DNA of 64,000 bases from Alphaproteobacteria bacterium (GTDB lineage Bacteria; Pseudomonadota; Alphaproteobacteria; GCA-2731375). Made by a program: the position numbers and the translations under genes. The stretch spans positions 1 to 64,000 of the forward strand of contig JADHTB010000008.1 in NCBI GenBank assembly GCA_016776605.1, read 5' to 3'. The notes below the pieces were generated by a model, which saw only the letters and a program-made list of their open reading frames with translations, did no database searches and had not been told where the DNA came from. Shown one piece after another: positions 1 to 7,445 of the stretch (position 1 is the stretch's first letter; every line of letters starts with the position of its first letter).

Positions 1-104
1 GCGCTGCGCAACGCGCCTACCCGAATGGCTTAGGGGCGCCATCAAATGGACCAGAATATCCCGGAAATGCTCTAGAGATCGCCCTTCGCGAACGACGTAA
101 CCGC

Positions 105-148
105 CTCGACAAATGCTGCCGGCGCTTCCACAGGCAGCATTTGTCGAG
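105..148. repeat. 16-bp perfect inverted repeat downstream of lipB
   Basis: The arms 105-120 and 133-148 are exact reverse complements (16 bp) around a 12-nt spacer, so the transcript could form a strong hairpin. It lies just beyond the lipB stop, where a terminator or 3' stabiliser for leftward transcription would be expected. No T-run follows on the minus strand, so it is not a classical rho-independent terminator. Confidence 0.6.
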
Positions 149-165
149 CGATCCCTCCGCGGTTG

Positions 166-801
166 TCAGCCAGCCATCTCTTTGCCGAACACCTCGTCCC
201 AGGCGTTGGCCAATTGCACATCGACCTCCGCCATCTCGATGGGCAGGCCCATATCGACCAGCGAGGTAACCCCGTGTTCCTGGATGCCACAGGGCACGAT
301 GCCGGCGTAGTGGGATAAATCGGGTTCTACATTCAGGGCGACGCCATGATAGGTGACCCAGCGGCGCACCCGGACGCCCACGGCGGCAATCTTGTCTTCC
401 CGCCCCTGGCCCCGGTCGATCCAGATCCCGACCCGGCCATCACGCCGTTCGCCCCGCAGATTGAAACGCCCCAGGGTGGCGATCAGCCATGCCTCCAACA
501 AACCCACATATTGGCGGACATCCATTTCGCGGCGTTGCAGATCCAACATGACATAGGCAATCCGCTGGCCCGGCCCGTGATAGGTATATTGTCCGCCTCT
601 GCCGGTCCGATAGACCGGCAGGCGGTCAGGCTGCAACAGATCCTTGTCCTTGGCGGAGGTCCCCGCAGTATAAAGCGGGGGGTGCTGCAACAGCCAGACA
701 AGTTCCCCGGCCTGGCCCGCACGAATGGCGGCGACCCGCGCCTCCATTGCCTGGACCGCCTGTTCGTAGTCGATCAGGCCGTCACTAATGCGCCATTCCA
801 T
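166..801 (-). CDS. lipB: Octanoyl-[ACP]:protein octanoyltransferase LipB
   Basis: LipB moves the octanoyl group from acyl carrier protein to lipoyl domains of 2-oxoacid dehydrogenases and the glycine cleavage H protein, the first step of endogenous lipoylation in the cytosol. The 211-residue product has the family's RGGQxTYHGPGQ block, the KIAAVGV stretch carrying the conserved lysine, and the VPCGI motif with the catalytic cysteine. An ATG at 801 is preferred over the open frame that runs back to 912, because the family similarity begins at MEWRISDG and the extension has no recognisable similarity. The divergent gene starts at 901, leaving about 100 bp for both promoters. Function is assigned with high confidence; only the start is uncertain. 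Confidence 0.93.
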   Translation of the reverse strand: MEWRISDGLIDYEQAVQAMEARVAAIRAGQAGELVWLLQHPPLYTAGTSAKDKDLLQPDRLPVYRTGRGGQYTYHGPGQRIAYVMLDLQRREMDVRQYVGLLEAWLIATLGRFNLRGERRDGRVGIWIDRGQGREDKIAAVGVRVRRWVTYHGVALNVEPDLSHYAGIVPCGIQEHGVTSLVDMGLPIEMAEVDVQLANAWDEVFGKEMAG

Positions 802-900
802 GCTCAATTCATCCCGCGCTGATGCAGCTATCTTAACCCAATTATAACTATGAGATGGCATAGCTAGGGCAATAACAATGATAATGGAACATCGCAGCCC

Positions 901-1143
901 ATGAACGACCAACGATTAGCCGATGTCGACCTGGATATTTCCGTGGTTATCGGCAGCACCGAAATGCCGATCCACCAATTATTACGCATGGGCCGTGGCG
1001 CGGTGATAGAGCTGGACGCCACGACTGAGGATTATGTCTGGATTTTGGCCAATAACCGGTTGATTGCCCGGGGCGAGATCATGGTCAATGGCGAAAACGT
1101 CGCGGTGCAGGTTACCGAGACCGTGGACATATCGGACGATTGA
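901..1143 (+). CDS. FliN/SpoA-domain protein (flagellar motor switch-like)
   Basis: An 80-residue protein that is essentially one SpoA (FliMN C-terminal) domain: a hydrophobic strand near residues 8-16, the [13 protein letters not shown] segment where FliN has its LxxGDVIEL block, and [12 protein letters not shown] matching the NGxLIARGEV signature. FliN forms the C-ring base of the flagellar switch and is related to type III secretion sorting-platform proteins. No other flagellar gene lies in the window, and it sits alone between lipB and a tRNA gene, so it is either a dispersed fliN or a specialised paralogue. The start ATG has only a weak upstream ribosome site. The domain call is good; the flagellar role is an inference. 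Confidence 0.8.
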   Translation: MNDQRLADVDLDISVVIGSTEMPIHQLLRMGRGAVIELDATTEDYVWILANNRLIARGEIMVNGENVAVQVTETVDISDD

Positions 1144-1221
1144 TCCCGGCGCAGCGCTTGCGGGGACTGCGGGGATTTGCTATTCCCCCCAGGATCGAAG
1201 ATCTAGTTTATGAAGTCGCGC

Positions 1222-1308
1222 GCGGTCGTGGCGGAATTGGTAGACGCGCAGCGTTGAGGTCGCTGTGGACGAAAGTCCGTGGAAGTTCGAGTCTTCTCGA
1301 CCGCACCA
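1222..1308 (+). tRNA. tRNA-Leu (anticodon GAG)
   Basis: An 87-nt cloverleaf with a 7-bp acceptor stem (GCGGTCG/CGACCGC), discriminator A and an encoded CCA end. The D-arm carries GGCGGAATTGGTAGACGC as in leucine tRNAs. The anticodon stem CAGCG/CGCTG closes the loop TTGAGGT with anticodon GAG. A long variable arm (GGAC/GTCC) and a TTCGAGT T-loop identify it as class II. It is followed at once by a terminator. Confidence 0.95.
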
Positions 1309-1312
1309 TATC

Positions 1313-1350
1313 AACCCCTTGAAAACGAATATGTTTTCGAGGGGTTTTTT
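1313..1350 (+). terminator. Rho-independent terminator of tRNA-Leu
   Basis: Arms 1313-1326 and 1333-1346 (AACCCC-t-GAAAAC against GTTTTC-g-AGGGGTT) form a long stem with a short loop, and the distal arm runs into a T6 tract. It lies directly 3' of the tRNA gene and about 35 bp before mgtE. Confidence 0.85.
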
Positions 1351-1385
1351 GCGCCCCTTGCCGTCTTTACTGTAGTCTGAAAAGC

Positions 1386-2792
1386 ATGAGCGAACAGAGC
1401 CGGGATAACGGACCAGAAAACAGTGGGACGCCGACGTCTTTCGAGGATGTCTACGCGGTCAATACGGAATTGGTGCGCACTGTTGAAGCCGCCCTGGAAA
1501 GCGAAAACAGCAAGGCGGTGCGCGAACTGCTCGCCCCCCTGCGCCCAGCGGAAGTCGCCCATCTTGTCGTCGTACTCGGCCGCGAGGACCGCCGCCGCCT
1601 GGTTGTCACTCTGGGCGATGAGCTTGACGTTGATACCCTGATCGATCTGGAAGGTCCGGTGCTGGCCGATCTGCTGGTGGTGATGAGCCCCCATGCCGTG
1701 GCCAGGGCTATTCCCGAACTGGATACGGACGAGGCCGTCCATCTGTTGGAAGAGATGGATGACGCCCGCCGCGACCAGGTGCTGTCCCGTGTCCCAGCAC
1801 CAGACCGGGCGGCGGTCCTGGCAGGGCTGTCCTTCCCCGAAGATAGCGCCGGGCGCCTGATGCAGCGCGATCTGATCGCCGTGCCGGCCTATTGGACGGT
1901 TGGTCAGGTCATCGACTATTGCCGCGATACGGTGGATCTGCCGGATGAATTCTATGAAATCTTTGTCATTGATCCCCGCTACCGCCCCATTGGCCAGGTC
2001 TCTCTGAACCGCTTGATGCGGACCCGGCGGCCGGTGCTGATGCGCGAGATCATGGAAACGGAGGCAACCACCATTCCCGTCGATATGGATCAGGAGGAAG
2101 TGGCCTTCCTATTCCAGCAATACCGCCTGGCCTCGGCGCCCGTCATTGATGCGGCCGGGCGGCTGGTTGGGGTGATCACCTTTGATGACGCCGCGGCGGT
2201 GTTGGAGGAAGAGGCGGAAGAGGATTTGATGCGTCTGTCCGGCGTTTCCTCGGAAACCGATTTTCTGGATACCGCCCTGCGCACCACCCGGACACGGGCT
2301 ACTTGGTTATTGCTGAACCTCGGCACCGCGATCCTGGCGTCCCTGGTGATCGCGCTGTTTGAAGCCACCATCGAACAAATCGTCGCCCTGGCGGTCTTAA
2401 TGCCCATCGTCGCCTCCATGGGTGGAAATGCCGGCACGCAGACCCTGACGGTTGCCGTGCGCGCCCTGGCGACCCGCGAACTGACGGCGGCCAACGCCAT
2501 GCGCATCGTTGGCAAGGAAGTGGTGGTCGGCAGCCTGAACGGCGTGGTGTTCGCCATTCTGGTCGGCCTGGTCGCCGCATTTTGGTTTTCCACCCCGGCC
2601 CTGGGCGTCGTAATCGCCGTTGCCATGATCGTCAACATGGTGGCGGCCGGTCTGGCCGGCACCCTGATCCCCTTGGGCCTGGCGCGCGTCGGCATCGACC
2701 CGGCGGTCGCCGCCACGGTATTCCTGACGGCGGTAACGGATGTGATCGGCTTTTTCGTCTTTCTGGGCCTGGCGGCGTTGTTCCTTCTATAG
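1386..2792 (+). CDS. mgtE: Magnesium transporter MgtE
   Basis: A full-length 468-residue inner-membrane Mg2+ channel. An N-terminal helical domain (about residues 40-140, with LxxMDxxxAxxxL-type repeats and the EMDDARRDQVL stretch) is followed by paired CBS domains (about 150-275) that sense cytosolic Mg2+. Five hydrophobic segments (about 300-468) follow, including PIVASMGGNAGTQ, the family's pore-lining signature. A gene for a DUF985 cupin begins eight bases after its stop and probably shares its transcript. No Mg2+ riboswitch can fit in the short leader between the tRNA terminator and the start codon. Confidence 0.94.
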   Translation: MSEQSRDNGPENSGTPTSFEDVYAVNTELVRTVEAALESENSKAVRELLAPLRPAEVAHLVVVLGREDRRRLVVTLGDELDVDTLIDLEGPVLADLLVVMSPHAVARAIPELDTDEAVHLLEEMDDARRDQVLSRVPAPDRAAVLAGLSFPEDSAGRLMQRDLIAVPAYWTVGQVIDYCRDTVDLPDEFYEIFVIDPRYRPIGQVSLNRLMRTRRPVLMREIMETEATTIPVDMDQEEVAFLFQQYRLASAPVIDAAGRLVGVITFDDAAAVLEEEAEEDLMRLSGVSSETDFLDTALRTTRTRATWLLLNLGTAILASLVIALFEATIEQIVALAVLMPIVASMGGNAGTQTLTVAVRALATRELTAANAMRIVGKEVVVGSLNGVVFAILVGLVAAFWFSTPALGVVIAVAMIVNMVAAGLAGTLIPLGLARVGIDPAVAATVFLTAVTDVIGFFVFLGLAALFLL

Positions 2793-2800
2793 CGCAAGAC

Positions 2801-3241
2801 ATGGCGGAAATTTTGAACATCACGGCGGAACAGGTTATCGCGGCCCTGGAACTTCAACCCCATCCCGAAGGCGGGCACTATCGCGAAAGTTATCGCCACC
2901 AGGCCGCCGACGGCGCCCGCGGCGCCATGACCGCGATTTATTATCTATTACGCGCGGCCGAGATTTCAGCCTGGCACCGTGTCAATGATGCCGATGAAAT
3001 CTGGCATCACTATGCCGGCGCGGCATTGGAACTCAGCCGCTATCAGACCGGCGCGACGGTGGAACGGCTGCTGCTTGGCCCGGACCTTCTCGCCGGGCAA
3101 AGGCCGCAAGCGGTGATCATGGCCGGGCAATGGCAATCCGCGCGCAGTTTAGGAGATTGGAGCCTTATGGGCTGTACCGTCGGTCCGGCCTTTCAATTCG
3201 AAAGCTTTGAAATGGCGCCAAAAGGCTGGCTGCCGGAATAA
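2801..3241 (+). CDS. DUF985 cupin-fold protein
   Basis: A 146-residue single-domain protein of the DUF985 (cupin_5) family. The LxPHPEGGxYRES motif (near residues 15-26), AIYYLL, and WHRVNDADEIWHHYAGA carrying histidines of the cupin barrel are all seen. Members are small cytosolic beta-barrel proteins of unknown enzymatic role. The ATG at 2801 lies eight bases after the mgtE stop and matches the start of family similarity. A longer frame running back into mgtE is rejected because it overlaps that gene out of phase. Confidence 0.82.
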   Translation: MAEILNITAEQVIAALELQPHPEGGHYRESYRHQAADGARGAMTAIYYLLRAAEISAWHRVNDADEIWHHYAGAALELSRYQTGATVERLLLGPDLLAGQRPQAVIMAGQWQSARSLGDWSLMGCTVGPAFQFESFEMAPKGWLPE

Positions 3242-3253
3242 TACCAATGGTCC

Positions 3254-4150
3254 CTATTTGCGGACCGGGCGGAGCAAATCGATCGAAGCCAGAACCGCCC
3301 CGCCGGTTATCAAAACGCAGGCCAGGGCAATGCTCCAGGTCGCGGGCGCGAATCCGAACAGCACCAGGATAAACGTGGACAGTAATGGCGCGGCATATGA
3401 CGAGGCACCCAGGGCCTGAATATGGCCATGCTTGACCCCATGATCCCAACAAAAAAAGGCCAAACCAACCGGCCCCAAGCCCAACCCGGCGACGGCCAGC
3501 CATTGCCCCGCATCGGTGGGCCAGACGGTACTTTCAAATACCAGATGCGCCAGCAAAGCCAGCAGCGCGGTCGCCCCGCAAAAGCCACCGACCGCATCGG
3601 TGGGCACATGGCCGAGACGGCGGGAGAGGATGGAATAGCCTGACCAGATGAAAGCACAGGCCAGGGCCGCCAGATGCCCCGGTGCCAGCCGGATGCCGGC
3701 GGCGAAATCCTGGTCCGCCAAAATCAACAGGGCGGCCCCGGCCAGGCCCGTCATGGCGCCAACCAGATGCCACCAGCGCAACCGTTCGCCGGGCAACAGG
3801 GCGGATAACAATACAATCAACAGCGGCCACAGATAGGCGATCAGGCTGGCCTCCACCACCGGCGCCTGACGCAAGGCCAGGAAATAGAAAAAGTGATAGC
3901 CAAACAGGCCGCCGACACCGACAGCCCAAACCATGGGCGGTTGCGCCAGGTGCGCTACAAAGTTTTCGCCCCGCAGCAGCCATTTCGCCACGGCCAGGAA
4001 AAAGGCGATGCCAAAGGTCATGGCCGCCAGTTGAAAGGGCGGAATCTGGCCCGTGGCGGACGTGAACAGGGCCAGCAGCGCCCACATCAATACGGCAACG
4101 AAGCCGATCAATGTGGCCCGGCGGCGGTGGGCTAGCGAACCGCCGGTCAT
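3254..4150 (-). CDS. EamA/DMT-family permease
   Basis: A 298-residue integral membrane protein of about ten hydrophobic segments in the duplicated EamA arrangement (first repeat near residues 12-145, second near 155-290). The family exports amino acids, purines or other metabolites. The ATLIGFVAVLMW opening and GYHFFYFLALRQAP block recall the YddG-like subgroup, but the substrate cannot be read from sequence. Its ATG overlaps the phaB stop by one base (TGATG), so it is translationally coupled as the last gene of the phaC-phaB unit. A link to PHA metabolism is only positional. Confidence 0.82.
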   Translation of the reverse strand: MTGGSLAHRRRATLIGFVAVLMWALLALFTSATGQIPPFQLAAMTFGIAFFLAVAKWLLRGENFVAHLAQPPMVWAVGVGGLFGYHFFYFLALRQAPVVEASLIAYLWPLLIVLLSALLPGERLRWWHLVGAMTGLAGAALLILADQDFAAGIRLAPGHLAALACAFIWSGYSILSRRLGHVPTDAVGGFCGATALLALLAHLVFESTVWPTDAGQWLAVAGLGLGPVGLAFFCWDHGVKHGHIQALGASSYAAPLLSTFILVLFGFAPATWSIALACVLITGGAVLASIDLLRPVRK

Positions 4151-4872
4151 CAGTACATATGCTGGCCGCCATTGATGGACATGGTGGAGCCGGTGACGAA
4201 CGTCGCCTGGTCGGCGACCAGAAACATCACGGCCCGGGCTATTTCGTCCGCATGGCCCAAACGGCCTACCGGAATTTTCGCCACGATCTTTTCCAGCACA
4301 TTGTCCGGCACGGCGGCAACCATGTCCGTATCCACATAACCCGGCGCGATCGCGTTGACCGTTATGTTATAGCGCGCACCTTCCTGGGCCAGCGCCTTGG
4401 TGAAACCATGAATGCCCGATTTTGCCGCTGCATAATTGACTTGGCCATACTGTCCGGCCTGTCCATTGATCGAGCCTATGTTAACGATGCGGCCAAAACG
4501 GTTGTCCCGCATGGCGGCGAAGACCGCCTTGCACAGATTAAAACAGCCACCCAGATTGGTGTCGACGACCTTTTGCCAGTCTTCGTGGCTCATATTCATC
4601 AAGGTGCCATCGCGGGTGATGCCGGCGTTGTTGACCAGAACTTCGATGGGCCCCAGATCCGCGACCACGGCGGCCGCGCCATCCTGGCAGGCCTGGTAAT
4701 CAGCGATATCAAATTTATAGGCTGCGATGCCGGTTTCTTCAGTGAATTTCGCCGCGGCCTGATCGTTGCTGGCATAGTTGGCGGCAACCGTATATTCGGC
4801 CTCTTTCAAAGCTTCACAGATGCCTCTGCCAATGCCTCGGGTGCCGCCCGTAACCAGTGCTACTCTGCCCAT
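4150..4872 (-). CDS. phaB: Acetoacetyl-CoA reductase PhaB
   Basis: A 240-residue short-chain dehydrogenase that reduces acetoacetyl-CoA to (R)-3-hydroxybutyryl-CoA with NADPH, giving the monomer for polyhydroxybutyrate. Visible features are the TGGTRGIG nucleotide-binding loop near residue 8, NNAG, NIGSINGQAGQ with the catalytic serine, YAAAK, and the C-terminal GSTMSINGGQHMY that is typical of PhaB. It lies downstream of phaC with a 173-bp gap and is coupled to the EamA gene. No phaA thiolase is adjacent. Confidence 0.93.
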   Translation of the reverse strand: MGRVALVTGGTRGIGRGICEALKEAEYTVAANYASNDQAAAKFTEETGIAAYKFDIADYQACQDGAAAVVADLGPIEVLVNNAGITRDGTLMNMSHEDWQKVVDTNLGGCFNLCKAVFAAMRDNRFGRIVNIGSINGQAGQYGQVNYAAAKSGIHGFTKALAQEGARYNITVNAIAPGYVDTDMVAAVPDNVLEKIVAKIPVGRLGHADEIARAVMFLVADQATFVTGSTMSINGGQHMY

Positions 4873-5045
4873 GATTTAGCCCTTCCTTTATCGGTATTTC
4901 CTTTTGCTTCAAAAATTCCAGCCGGTCGGTCCTTACCACGCGGCTGGCGCGGCACCGCCATAACACAAAAGATCGGGCAATTGTTTGCCAACCCACGGAT
5001 TGCGCGCGTCATAATGCCACGTCTCATAACTTTCATGGCTGCCAT

Positions 5046-6317
5046 TCATGGATCAAGGCCCCGCAACCAGCGGGACAGGGGCTGCCATAGGCCGGTTTTG
5101 CCGCGCCGGCCAACCACCATGCCAATATGTCCCGCCGCCGGCCTGATAACCTCAGCATGGCTGATGGCGTCGGCCAAGGCCTGCGCGGATGCCGCCGGTA
5201 CGATGCGGTCGTTCTCGGGGATTGCCGTCAACACGGCCAGGCGCAAGCCGGCGGGGTCCACGATCCGGCCATCGACGCACCATCGTCCACCTGCCGGATT
5301 GTTGTCACCGTACCAACCCACCAGACAGTCCCGCGCCACCTGAGCCGCCAGCGGGACGCCGTCATTGACCCAGTCTTCCAGGGCAACAAAATGGGCCGCC
5401 TCGGCACTATAGGGATCAAGGGTCGCGAAATGGCGGAATTTGCGCTGCGCCAGTCCGGGATCCAGAGCGGCGAACAACGCCTGCAGAATATCCACGGGCA
5501 AGGCACCAAAACCTTGCAATAGATTATCCAGGCCGGGCGCCAATGCTTCGATCACCGGCCATTGCTGGCCGCCGGCATGAAAATCCCATGGCGTCGCCAA
5601 CAGGGCCAGACCGGACAGGTCTTCCTGGCGGCGTAGCGCCAGGGCCAGGGCCAGATTGCCGCCCATGCAATATCCCACCAGGGCCGGCCGACCCGTAGCC
5701 TGCGCGCCGACCCGGTCTTGCACCGCATCCAGAGCCGGTGACAGGCGGCGGCAAATATAATCGTCAAGGGAGAATTCCAGTTCCGCCTCGCCCGGCGCGC
5801 CCCAATCAACCAGAAACGGCCTATGGCCATGCCGGCGGAGCCAACCAAGCAAACCACGGTCCTTGGTCAAATCCAACACCCGGGCACCATTAACCAGCGA
5901 GGGAACAAACAGCACCGGGCGGCCCTCGCCACCATAATCCAACAGCCGGGTGGTGCCTTGGCGCCAGATTTCCGCCCCCTCGGACCAGCCCCGGTCGGGC
6001 CGCCTTGCCGCCTGATAGGCCTCCACCCCGGCCATCATGGCGCTCAGCCGGGTTTGGCATTCACCGGCTACGGCCTGAAATAACGGCTCTGGATCACTTT
6101 GCGCCAGAAGCGCCGCCAGTTCCCCCGCCGCCACCGCCAGCTCCGGCTGCCAGGGCAGCGAACCGTTCCGCGCACTGGGCAAGGCGGCGAGCGAACTCAT
6201 CATACCCGCCATCGCCGTGGACAGATGCAGCGCCAGGGGCCGTGGTCCCAATCGGAGTTGCTCCCCGTCTGGTCGCCTCTGGTCCGGTTGCCGCCGGCGA
6301 GGTTGTTGCTGCTTCAT
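5046..6317 (-). CDS. phaC: Polyhydroxyalkanoate synthase PhaC
   Basis: A 423-residue alpha/beta-fold PHA synthase that polymerises (R)-3-hydroxyacyl-CoA at granule surfaces. The lipase-like box GYCMGG with the nucleophilic cysteine is near residue 217, the catalytic aspartate is in PENDR, and the histidine in AAGHIG near the C terminus. The N-terminal block GPRPLALHL and the WRQGTTRLLDYG segment also fit the family. The ATG at 6317 is preceded by a G-rich ribosome site (GGGAGG then G6) at seven bases. Upstream similarity of a different frame (6486-6333) raises the alternative of a longer gene broken by one base in the G8 tract at 6325-6332. The assignment is firm; the 5' end is not. Confidence 0.85.
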   Translation of the reverse strand: MKQQQPRRRQPDQRRPDGEQLRLGPRPLALHLSTAMAGMMSSLAALPSARNGSLPWQPELAVAAGELAALLAQSDPEPLFQAVAGECQTRLSAMMAGVEAYQAARRPDRGWSEGAEIWRQGTTRLLDYGGEGRPVLFVPSLVNGARVLDLTKDRGLLGWLRRHGHRPFLVDWGAPGEAELEFSLDDYICRRLSPALDAVQDRVGAQATGRPALVGYCMGGNLALALALRRQEDLSGLALLATPWDFHAGGQQWPVIEALAPGLDNLLQGFGALPVDILQALFAALDPGLAQRKFRHFATLDPYSAEAAHFVALEDWVNDGVPLAAQVARDCLVGWYGDNNPAGGRWCVDGRIVDPAGLRLAVLTAIPENDRIVPAASAQALADAISHAEVIRPAAGHIGMVVGRRGKTGLWQPLSRWLRGLDP

Positions 6318-6486
6318 CTTCACGCCCCCCCCTCCCGGCCAATGTACCGCCCGACAGGACCTGCGCCATGATCCGGGCCGCCTCGGCGGCGCCAAGACCC
6401 GCCGTACCGGTACCACCCGCCGCGATCTGCTGTTCCCAAAGATCCAGATAACGCCGGGCCAATGCGGCCAAATCAGGCTGTTCCAT
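6094..6486 (-). CDS. Small ORF overlapping the phaC 5' end (PhaC N-terminus or separate PHA-locus protein)
   Basis: A 130-residue frame starting MEQPDLAALARRYLDLWEQQ, resembling the amphipathic start of PHA-locus proteins, with a low-complexity middle and a heptad-like end (EFARRLAQCAERFAALAAG) followed by a Gly-rich tail. It overlaps the 5' end of phaC by 224 bases in another frame. By hand count, third-position GC is about 69 percent before the G8 tract (6486-6333). In the overlap it is about 55 percent in this frame against about 74 percent in the phaC frame. It may be a separate PhaE- or PhaM-like small protein with phaC nested in it, or its first third may be the true PhaC N terminus separated by a one-base indel. 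Confidence 0.45.
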   Translation of the reverse strand: MEQPDLAALARRYLDLWEQQIAAGGTGTAGLGAAEAARIMAQVLSGGTLAGRGGREDEAATTSPAATGPEATRRGATPIGTTAPGAASVHGDGGYDEFARRLAQCAERFAALAAGAGGGGGGTGGASGAK

Positions 6487-6550
6487 CGTCTTAGTATAGT
6501 GCCGTGCGGGGACAGCGGCCAGAGCGGCGGCGATGAATCGGAATGACGCA

Positions 6551-6579
6551 TTGCAACAAAAATCTTGCGCACCGCAACA
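6551..6579. promoter_or_regulatory. Candidate PhaR operator in the phaC/phaR divergent region
   Basis: In the 169-bp divergent region, TTGCAACA (6551-6558) is followed by the palindrome TTGCG-CAC-CGCAA (6565-6577) and a further CA, so GCAACA occurs twice. PhaR regulators are known to bind TGC/GCA-rich inverted elements near pha promoters and their own gene. The site sits about 65-95 bp upstream of the first possible phaC start and 77-105 bp upstream of phaR. Binding is inferred from position and composition only. Confidence 0.4.
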
Positions 6580-6655
6580 TGAGAGGGCAATAGTACGCCT
6601 TCGTTTGGCGTCAGTGCCTGACAATGCCGCTGCCGGCAGATCAAGTGAGGCGAGT

Positions 6656-7345
6656 ATGAACGATAAATCAAAAAGTTCAGAAGATGCGATCATCATCAAA
6701 AAGTACGCCAACCGGCGGCTCTACAACACCGCGACCTCCAGCTATGTGACGCTGGAAACCTTGTGCGGTATGGTCAAGGGCGGCCAGAACTTCATCGTCC
6801 AGGACGCCAAGTCGGGTGAAGACATCACCCGCACGGTCCTGACCCAGATCATTTTCGAGGAAGAAAGCAAGGGGCAGAACCTGTTGCCGATTTCCTTCCT
6901 GCGGCAGCTAATTGGCTTTTACGGCGATAGCCTGGGAACCATGGTGCCAGGCTATTTGGAAAGCACCATGACAGCCTTCGCCCGTAACCAGGATCAAATT
7001 CGCCAGCACCTGAACGACAGCATGGGCGTAGCCAATCCTTTCCAACAGATCGAAGAACTGGGCCGCCAGAACATGGCGGTGTTTCAACAGGCCATGGGCA
7101 TGTTCACGCCATTTGCCGGCGTCGTCCCGGGTGCCGCCGCAGGTACCACTCCAGCTACGGGCACTGCTGGCACGGCTGATGCCCCCAAGTCTGATGGCCC
7201 CCAGCCTGATAGCCCTAAACCTGATGGCCGCCAGGAAGCCCGCCCCGCACCGGAAAAATCCGGCAGTGGCAGCGAACTGGATCGTCTGCAGCAACAACTG
7301 GCCCAGATGCAACAGCAATTGGATCGTCTGTCAGACGAGGAATAA
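6656..7345 (+). CDS. phaR: Polyhydroxyalkanoate synthesis repressor PhaR
   Basis: A 229-residue regulator that represses phasin and pha genes and is titrated by PHA granules. The N-terminal PHB/PHA accumulation regulator DNA-binding domain begins with IIKKYANRRLYNTATSSYVTL (residues 12-32). The PHB-accumulation domain follows with TRTVLTQIIFEEESKG and QLIGFYGDSL. The C-terminal third is low-complexity Ala/Pro/Asp-rich, with repeated short PxxDG/PxPDxP units, then a Gln-rich coiled coil (LDRLQQQLAQMQQQLDRL). The ATG at 6656 has AGTGAGG just upstream and starts at the family N terminus, so a frame open to 6533 is not used. Confidence 0.93.
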   Translation: MNDKSKSSEDAIIIKKYANRRLYNTATSSYVTLETLCGMVKGGQNFIVQDAKSGEDITRTVLTQIIFEEESKGQNLLPISFLRQLIGFYGDSLGTMVPGYLESTMTAFARNQDQIRQHLNDSMGVANPFQQIEELGRQNMAVFQQAMGMFTPFAGVVPGAAAGTTPATGTAGTADAPKSDGPQPDSPKPDGRQEARPAPEKSGSGSELDRLQQQLAQMQQQLDRLSDEE

Positions 7346-7364
7346 GGGCCAATTTTTTAAGGCT

Positions 7365-7445
7365 CGTGGTGCGAACCACGATTCTTCAGAATCTATCGGT
7401 CTTCCGATCCTCACGGATGGGAACCATCCGTTAGAATCGGACCAC
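7365..7445. repeat. Cluster of four tandem short hairpins after phaR
   Basis: Four adjacent inverted repeats fill the convergent gap: CGTGGT-gcga-ACCACG (7365-7380), ATTCT-tc-AGAAT (7381-7392), ATCGG-tctt-CCGAT (7395-7408) and ACGGATGG-gaa-CCATCCGT (7413-7431). An outer alternative pairs CGATTCT (7379-7385) with AGAATCG (7433-7439) and GTGGT with ACCAC (7441-7445). No T-run follows, so it is not a standard terminator. It could be a 3'-end stabiliser, a structured RNA or a palindromic element. Confidence 0.6.

Noticed and set aside
65..77. AAATGCTCTAGAG near the left edge, like the right half of the module-B palindrome
   Set aside because: No left arm is present and the match is too short to separate from chance.
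1351..1385. Mg2+ riboswitch before mgtE
   Set aside because: The leader between the tRNA terminator and the start codon is only about 35 bases, too short for a known Mg2+ riboswitch.
6533..6655. N-terminal extension of phaR to 6533
   Set aside because: PhaR family similarity begins after the ATG at 6656, which has a good ribosome site. The extension covers the divergent promoter and operator.
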